This document shows positions 9,702-15,058 of a DNA stretch of 15,058 nt, piece by piece. Position 1 is the stretch's first letter, and the number at the start of each line of letters is the position of its first letter. The translations under genes were made by a program, and so were the position numbers. The stretch spans positions 1-15,058 of the forward strand of contig CAJVPJ010000885.1 of NCBI GenBank assembly GCA_910592205.1, written 5' to 3'. The notes under the pieces are model-generated. The model ran no database searches, was not told where the DNA came from, and saw only the letters and a list, made by a program, of their open reading frames with translations. Origin of the DNA: Paraglomus occultum (lineage: Eukaryota; Glomeromycota; Glomeromycetes; Paraglomerales; Paraglomeraceae).

Positions 9702-10251
9702 TACATAGGCAGACTCGATAGTCGGTCTCAAATGGCTGGCTCGGTGGACCGATTTATCGAATTCACGTGACTAATTTAGTAATAGCAAGCGAATGGAAAA
9801 TCATTATTATAAATAAGTATCCATTGTTGAATAATTCATTCAATTTTTCCCAATTCCCCCGCTTTAAGTGTCTTAAGCCTGAAACAAATAAATTGTTGGT
9901 ACTCACAGAGCTCTTTTTTTTTAATGATTAGTGAGTGTTTTTAACTTTTTTCCTACTTTACGTCCGCCTCTACCACTAGTATTCGTTGTACGGAACAATC
10001 GGGTGACTTGTATTACACAAGGCTCGAATAAAATCAAAGTAAATTATTATATGATCGACTGTACTGTGATATTCCTCCAGTATCACGTGAGACCGACTTA
10101 TCGAGGGTAATTTACATAAAGCAGTAAAGGAAGGGTTGACAGCTTATCGCGACTTTTCATATGTTGACCGACTTATCGAGAGATTTTAAATATTGAAAAA
10201 AAGGGCTTAATATTTTTGACCGAGTTAGGACTTATCGAGTCTGCCTATGTA
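9702..10251. mobile_element. MITE-like element upstream of the HMG-box gene
   Basis: A perfect 19-bp inverted repeat bounds about 550 bp: TACATAGGCAGACTCGATA at 9702-9720 and its reverse complement at 10233-10251. If the outer TA is the target duplication, the ends are CATAGGC/GCCTATG. Inside are repeated subterminal motifs of consensus GACCGACTTATCGAG: exact at 10091-10105 and 10166-10180, variants at 9747-9760, 10138-10151 and 10218-10239 (7-nt insertion), and an inverted copy at the left end. Two TCACGTGA palindromes occur at 9763-9770 and 10083-10090, each beside a GACCGA motif. There is no coding frame. Terminal inverted repeats, subterminal repeats, TA flanks and small size fit a non-autonomous DNA transposon; the superfamily is not settled. 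Confidence 0.7.
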
Positions 10252-10258
10252 CGATCTA

Positions 10259-10264
10259 TTTATA
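10259..10264 (+). promoter_or_regulatory. Candidate TATA element of the HMG-box gene
   Basis: TTTATA lies between the edge of the MITE-like element and the start codon, 46 nt before the ATG. It sits in the loop of a small inverted repeat, GATCTA (10253-10258) and TAGATC (10267-10272). Confidence 0.35.
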
Positions 10265-10310
10265 CGTAGATCTTCGTTTTGTTTCCCAAATCCATCTTAT
10301 CCGCTTCAAC

Positions 10311-10847
10311 ATGGACCGTTATTGCGGTCTGATAATGTTCGATACTCCACTACTTACAGCTCACGACACACTCTCCGATAACTTAGTCGGTACTGATCCA
10401 ACCGATGCAAGTTCCGAGAGAAAACGTTCTAGACGCCAACTTTCAAAAACCAGAACATTTCATATACCACGTCCACCCAACGCGTTTATTCTCTACAGAA
10501 AGCTTAAACATAAAGAGATAAAGGCTAACTACAGACACCTAACAAACATACAAATCTCGAAAGTAGTAGCAATGCTGTGGTGGAAGGAATCAGAAGCAGT
10601 CAGGCTTGAATGGGCAAAAATGGCTGAACAAGAAAAGCTTCGACACATGCAAGAACATCCAGGCTACGTGTTTAAACCGAGGAAAAAGTCTGATATTCGT
10701 AAGATAAACAACAGGAACAAAAAAAGGAGACAGGCTCGTGCAACTGTAATTAGGACCACAAACGACGGCAGCACACGTATCGAAAAAAATAATTTGACGG
10801 TTTTGCCGTCAGCGAAACGCAAATTACGTAAAAATGACAATGACAAT

Positions 10848-10902
<55 letters not shown>

Positions 10903-11273
10903 CCAAACAGACCGATCCTGAACTAGTTGCTATAGCGGAAACGATATTTGCTGCGTCACATAATCCACCATCTGATAAGCAACACAATCAGCATGTTAAC
11001 AATGAGACGCACTCGATGTCATTCAATCCGGATGTTTTGTCTTTTCCTCCAACGATTAATAATAGCCTTCAAACACCTCCGATTGTACCGTCATGTCCAC
11101 CCGCGTTATGTTTGCCTTCGACTCCAATTTCGACAACTTTTTCTTCATATACGTGTACGCCAATGTCCCCGCTTTTCATTTTCTCCACCTATTCTCCACT
11201 TCCAATGACTGTCTATCAATCATCGCTACAACAAGAACCATTACCAACAGTATTACCCGCTGATGTGTTTTAG
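10311..11273 (+). CDS. HMG-box (MATA_HMG type) transcription factor
   Basis: 320 residues in one exon. The HMG box covers residues about 52-124: it opens HIPRPPNAFILYRK, the signature of sequence-specific MATA/SOX-type boxes, continues with ISKVVAMLWWKESEAVRLEW, and closes with HPGYVFKPRKK. Basic stretches flank it (RKRSRR at 37-42; KKRR at 137-140 and KRKLRK at 169-174), probably nuclear localisation signals. Residues 179-197 are 19 consecutive Asn, followed by a Pro/Ser/Thr-rich tail that looks disordered and could be an activation region. Such proteins bend DNA at ACAAAG/ACAAT-like sites. HMG-box genes of this type are numerous in arbuscular mycorrhizal fungi, so this one need not be a mating-type gene, and no homeodomain or other MAT partner is present in the window. 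The first in-frame ATG (10311) was chosen; the next in-frame ATG is at codon 9. Confidence 0.92.
10848..10901 (+). repeat. (AAC)18 coding microsatellite
   Basis: Eighteen perfect AAC codons in frame in the HMG-box gene; with the preceding AAT they encode 19 Asn. The purity of the codon run suggests recent slippage expansion rather than selection for Asn with mixed codons. Length changes by whole units stay in frame. Confidence 0.95.
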
Positions 11274-11612
11274 GTCAACACTAGCTCTTTTTATGAATCC
11301 ATGGCTGATGACGTAAATGAAATAACTTACGCCAACAACAATTTTGAAGGGTTGTATAATCAACGTGAAATTATCTATCAAGTTGCATATATACTTTAGT
11401 GCCTTACTTTATGACAAAAACTATTGAATTAAATTTAAATTTTATAGGATAAATGGAAGAGAAATGTTAGTCAGCGCAAGTAGTCGAATATTGTCTTGAG
11501 TAGTATCTAGAAGTTGTAGTAGCTAATATGAAAGCTTAATGGTGCTTGATGAACTCGAAGGAAATGTCTTTGTAATATAATAGTTAAAATATCAAAAGCG
11601 TATATATTGCAG

Positions 11613-11618
11613 AATAAA
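11613..11618 (+). terminator. Candidate poly(A) signal of the HMG-box gene
   Basis: AATAAA about 340 nt after the stop codon, in A-rich sequence; a motif match only. Confidence 0.35.
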
Positions 11619-12285
11619 AAGTAAATTTGGGAAAATTTAAAACGATTTGTGCAGTTACGTGAAGTTACATTCAAATATTACATAACAAGATTAGACATAG
11701 TAAATTGGATACCCAACACATTTTTCTAATAGGGTACATTTTGTGGGAAAAGGTTTTCTTTTTGATTAAAAATAATTGTCCACAATTATATCTCGTTCCA
11801 GGATTGATCAGTGTCGTTGCTGGCAGACACGCAAAACTTTTATATACAGTATATTGTGTTGATTACAGTATCGAGCAAAAACGTTGAAATAATAATGGAG
11901 ATCTACAGTTTTATTCACGTGCATATCGTGCTCATTGTAGAATTTAACCTTACTGGAATAGCGCATAATTATGGTTTACGGTATATAATTAAAAACTCGT
12001 ACGCTCAGGTAGATAACGTATACACAATATGTCGGACTCTAGTAATAAGACAAGAATGGCGTAACGATGCCAAATAGTATGCATGTCTCGCTATATTTCT
12101 GATATGACATACAATAATTGGTTCGATATAGCAGTGGTTATATAAGTTAAAAACTTTGCTGGCGTACAAGCAGGTATGTAATGCCAACTTTTTATTTTAT
12201 TACTATTTCCAGACAGTTGATAGAAATAATTTAAACGTTATCGTATATACATTTGGTGTGGTATAATATTAATATAATTTTCATG

Positions 12286-12342
12286 TTGACGCGTGGCGTC
12301 AAAGTTAACCGCTTAATAATTTTTGCTCAACATTATTGTTGA
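12286..12342. repeat. Two adjacent short perfect hairpins
   Basis: TTGACGC-GTG-GCGTCAA (12286-12302) has a perfect 7-bp stem and contains an ACGCGT hexamer. TCAACA-TTAT-TGTTGA (12327-12342) has a perfect 6-bp stem. Both lie in the convergent intergenic region; no function can be assigned. Confidence 0.5.
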
Positions 12343-12945
12343 ATATGAATAGTAAGAAGAAAAGTTGGTAATGCTCAGCGGGCCGATACAGCAGTGTTTT
12401 GGGGCACAGTACCTTTTTGCAAATTTACCACCAATCTCTCATATAATTAATTTATTCATGTAACCTCGATAGAATAGTGCAATAGCCATAAACGTTTATT
12501 CACTTATTCTGACTCCTTCCTACTATTTTTCCAGTTGCAGCTAAAAACTGGCGGAATATAGTTTTATTCAGTTTAAAGAAATCCCATTAACTTCTGTTTA
12601 TTTTTGGCTCGTGTCCTCCGCTTTATCAAACAAAAGCCTCTTGAAAAAATATTGACCAGCATGTATTTATTGACGAGCTTGCTAGAATAATTAATATTAG
12701 TATCACAACACTGTCTCATGTTTTAAACAAAATATCCTTTTATTCAAATTTACGCTCGACTTGTACTTAAGCGTCTCAACTTTCTCTCTCAGCTCCCTAA
12801 CGTCATTGTTTTGTTTGATATGTACCGCTGATTTATAATTAGTTTAATTTGAAACTGTATCGAATATGTTTCATAGTATCCATAAAAGCACTCTTACGTG
12901 CTATTTTCTTAGGCGACTGCAAATATGTAGCAAGCGGATGATGCA

Positions 12946-12951
12946 TTTATT
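12946..12951 (-). terminator. Candidate poly(A) signal of the kinase gene
   Basis: TTTATT on the plus strand reads AATAAA on the minus strand, about 130 nt beyond the kinase stop codon; a motif match only. Confidence 0.35.
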
Positions 12952-13081
12952 GGTAATTGCTAAATAATATCAAGTTTTATAGATATTATAAGGAATTATT
13001 TGTCTTGTACATTTTATGCCAGCGTGAAAAAAAAACCAACCCACCCGATGAGTATGTAGCATTTATACAGTTTGCAATCGT

Positions 13082-15058
13082 TTAAGTCGTTGTTTTTGCA
13101 GCACCCGCATCGGCGTATTTGATTTTTAAGGTTCTAAAAGAATCTCTGCCAGTGGCAGTACTCAATTGCTTGGCGTTGACTTTTATCAACACGCACGTAA
13201 CCAATTGTTTCTTCATCATACCTGCAATTGAATCAAAATCATAACTGTTTCTTGGTTTAGGCAAATCTCCCGTAGGTAAGAGTTTACTAGAATACTTACT
13301 CTCCTTTTCGAGACGTGACAAAGGTTTTACGTTGTTGTGATAAATGGCATTCCATGTGTTGTCATCAAACTCGTTCCCCTCGTCAAACATCTTGCCAATA
13401 TCATTGAAAAGTGTCTCTGCATCAGGACGCTTATCAGGATCAGCATCACAACACCGCATGGCAAGTTTCTTGTATCCCTCTGGTGCGGAATCAGGCATCG
13501 ACGGTCGTAGTCCGCCCATAATATCGCATACTAAATCTCTATCGAACTGTCTATCCCTAAATGGCGATTCGCCAGTGGCAACCAAGTACGTAATAATACC
13601 AAAAGAGTACACATCTGACTTTTGAGTAAATTTGCAGGTATGAAAGACTTCCGGTGCAATAAAGGGCAAGACGCCTCGAACGGTTGACTCTGACTTACGT
13701 GAATTCACAGATTGCGAGAGACCAAGATCGCATATTAATGACTTTATCGTATCATCATGCGTATTGTTATGCAAAACTATGTTTCCGCCATGTAAATCAC
13801 AATGAATAATTCCTGTAGCATGAATGGCGTACAAATAGTATGCAATATGTCCCAAATGCCGTAATTTATCCAACCACGTCAATTCGTTAATATTTTGATC
13901 CAAATAAGACAAGAGACTACCATTGTTAGCATATTGCATAACAATTATGTACTCATTGGTTTCTGGGTCTTGCATGATACCATAAATTTTAAGGAATAAA
14001 TCATCAAAGTCTATGCACTTGGTATGATTTGTGAACTATTAAATATGAATGATTAGAGCAAATCAATTGAATATCACTGTACTTAATACCAAATTATTGC
14101 TTACCTCAGAGACAAATGATTCCAGCGTCTGATCAATATTAAATCGTTTTAATACAACAGTTTCTTGCATATTCGTTACTTCTGAATATTTTCTATATTT
14201 GGCAATATAAACTGTTCCGTAACCACCAGAGCCGATCTGTTTAGTTTCATCAAAGTCGCTGTACTGCATGTACTTAACATGCTCGTTTTTTCGTATAAGT
14301 CTGTCCGATACGTCATGTAAATCACAGTAGAAAACTAAATAGTATTTCCGAGTAGATGGTTCTTGAGTGATTCCAACTATCCATACATTATCGGGTGTTA
14401 GTATCTCGGGATATTCTTCAGTAAGCTATTTGAGTAAACAATAACTGTCGTTACAACAATAATCTGTTTTTAAACGTGCGATACACGCATTAATACTATT
14501 TGCATTATGTACATGTAAAATAATTTACCTGATGAAAATCATAATCAAGGGACGGGAAATCACTGATCTGTTTGAGTGTCACTTGTATCGATTCATTTAT
14601 CATTGGCCTTAACCAATCAGCTATATGTGTGCATCTATGGTATAATGGCGTCATTTCTCGTACGTTCGATAATAGGGAATACTCTATCCACTGTACATAT
14701 GCATCGTCTCTATTCTCTGTATTCTTCCAAGATTCCTCAATAAATGAATCCAAAGACTTGTTGCCAGTCGTCCAATCAGGAGGTCGTGGTGCTTTACACC
14801 TATAGCAGAACGCATTTATCTTGGGTTCTAATTGACCCATACACGCCAGACATAATTCATTTCCGTATCGTTCTTTTATTAGACGATACGTTTGTGCGCT
14901 TGCATCGTATGTGAATCCGATGGTAGCCCAAACATCTGTAGTAAGAATATCTGGATGCTTATCACATAACTAGTGGAAATGATAAGTCAATAATTATTTA
15001 AACTATTCAATAAACATGACGCATAAGTAAATAGTTTACCTCGGCATAATATAAATCA
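13082..15058 (-). CDS. Tyrosine-kinase-like protein kinase (5' end outside window)
   Basis: Exons on the minus strand by eye: 15058-15040 (partial), 14969-14529, 14425-14105, 14035-13082; GT-AG introns of 70, 103 and 69 nt, all phase 0; 577 residues visible. A two-CxxC zinc-ribbon-like motif (ELCLACMG, FCYRCKAP) precedes WTTGNKSLDSFIEESWK, the lead-in seen in kinases expanded in arbuscular mycorrhizal fungi. The kinase domain has IGSGGYGTVY (14239-14210), the ATP lysine in VVLKRF (codon 14149-14147), a helix-C FVSE whose Glu ends the exon, HCDLHGGN with catalytic Asp at 13798-13796, ICDLGLS (DLG for DFG), IAPEVF, SDVYSFGI and DPDKRPDA. All key residues are present, so it is probably active; HCDLHxxN suggests the TKL group with Ser/Thr or dual specificity. 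A tail of about 110 residues has no recognised domain. Upstream lie degenerate N-lobe-like repeats (see findings). Confidence 0.9.

Larger units (their letters stand above)
11274..13081. other. Gene-free region between the HMG-box and kinase genes
   Basis: No convincing gene on either strand: open frames near 11705-12077 (+) are short, overlapping and without recognisable domains. The stretch holds the probable poly(A) signals of both flanking genes, which converge here, and two small hairpins near 12286-12342. Confidence 0.55.

Noticed and set aside
10664-10987. Minus-strand open frame with a polyleucine run
   Set aside because: It is the antisense of the AAC repeat in the HMG-box gene; the leucine run is an artefact of that microsatellite.
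10311-11273. The HMG-box gene as the mating-type locus
   Set aside because: The domain matches MATA-type boxes, but such genes are numerous in these fungi and no homeodomain or other mating-locus partner is present.
11705-12187. Overlapping short open frames on both strands
   Set aside because: They overlap one another in different frames and show no domain or coding-like composition.
12289-12294. ACGCGT as a cell-cycle (MCB) promoter element
   Set aside because: It lies in a convergent intergenic region, nearly 800 bp beyond the kinase stop and downstream of both flanking genes.

Overview
The window is nuclear DNA of a filamentous fungus, most likely an arbuscular mycorrhizal fungus (Glomeromycotina, Rhizophagus-like). 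Three things point there: a tyrosine-kinase-like kinase with a zinc-ribbon/WTTGN lead-in typical of the kinase families expanded in these fungi; a MATA-type HMG-box gene and a small secreted ML-domain gene, both from families also expanded there; and AT-rich intergenic DNA with short GT-AG introns (69-217 nt). The species cannot be fixed from sequence alone. I recognised no rRNA, tRNA or CRISPR.

Layout. 1-1122: gene-free leader with a candidate TATA box. 1123-4994 (+): a complete ten-exon CWH43 gene of 949 codons, a PGAP2-like half fused to a PGAP2IP-like membrane core and an endonuclease/exonuclease/phosphatase-type C-terminus, acting in GPI-anchor lipid remodelling. About 5169-5896: a non-autonomous foldback element with arms of about 220 bp and Tc1/mariner-like ends. 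6860-7267 (+): a small secreted ML-domain (NPC2-like) protein. 7268-10310: about 3 kb without a convincing gene, holding a hairpin, a degenerate 16-nt tandem repeat and, at 9702-10251, a second MITE-like element ending 59 bp before the next start codon. 10311-11273 (+): an intronless HMG-box factor with a polyasparagine tract encoded by pure AAC repeats. 11274-13081: gene-free. 13082-15058 (-): the 3' four exons of a kinase gene whose 5' end lies beyond the window.

The genes do not form a pathway; this is ordinary gene-plus-transposon-relic chromatin. The strongest unexpected signal is in the kinase. Upstream of its intact kinase domain there appear to be one and a half further, degenerate kinase N-lobes, and a phase-0 intron sits at the equivalent point in all three units, which suggests tandem duplication of exon-sized blocks. 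The second is the 550-bp MITE-like element that forms the proximal upstream region of the HMG-box gene and carries repeated GACCGACTTATCGAG motifs and two TCACGTGA palindromes.
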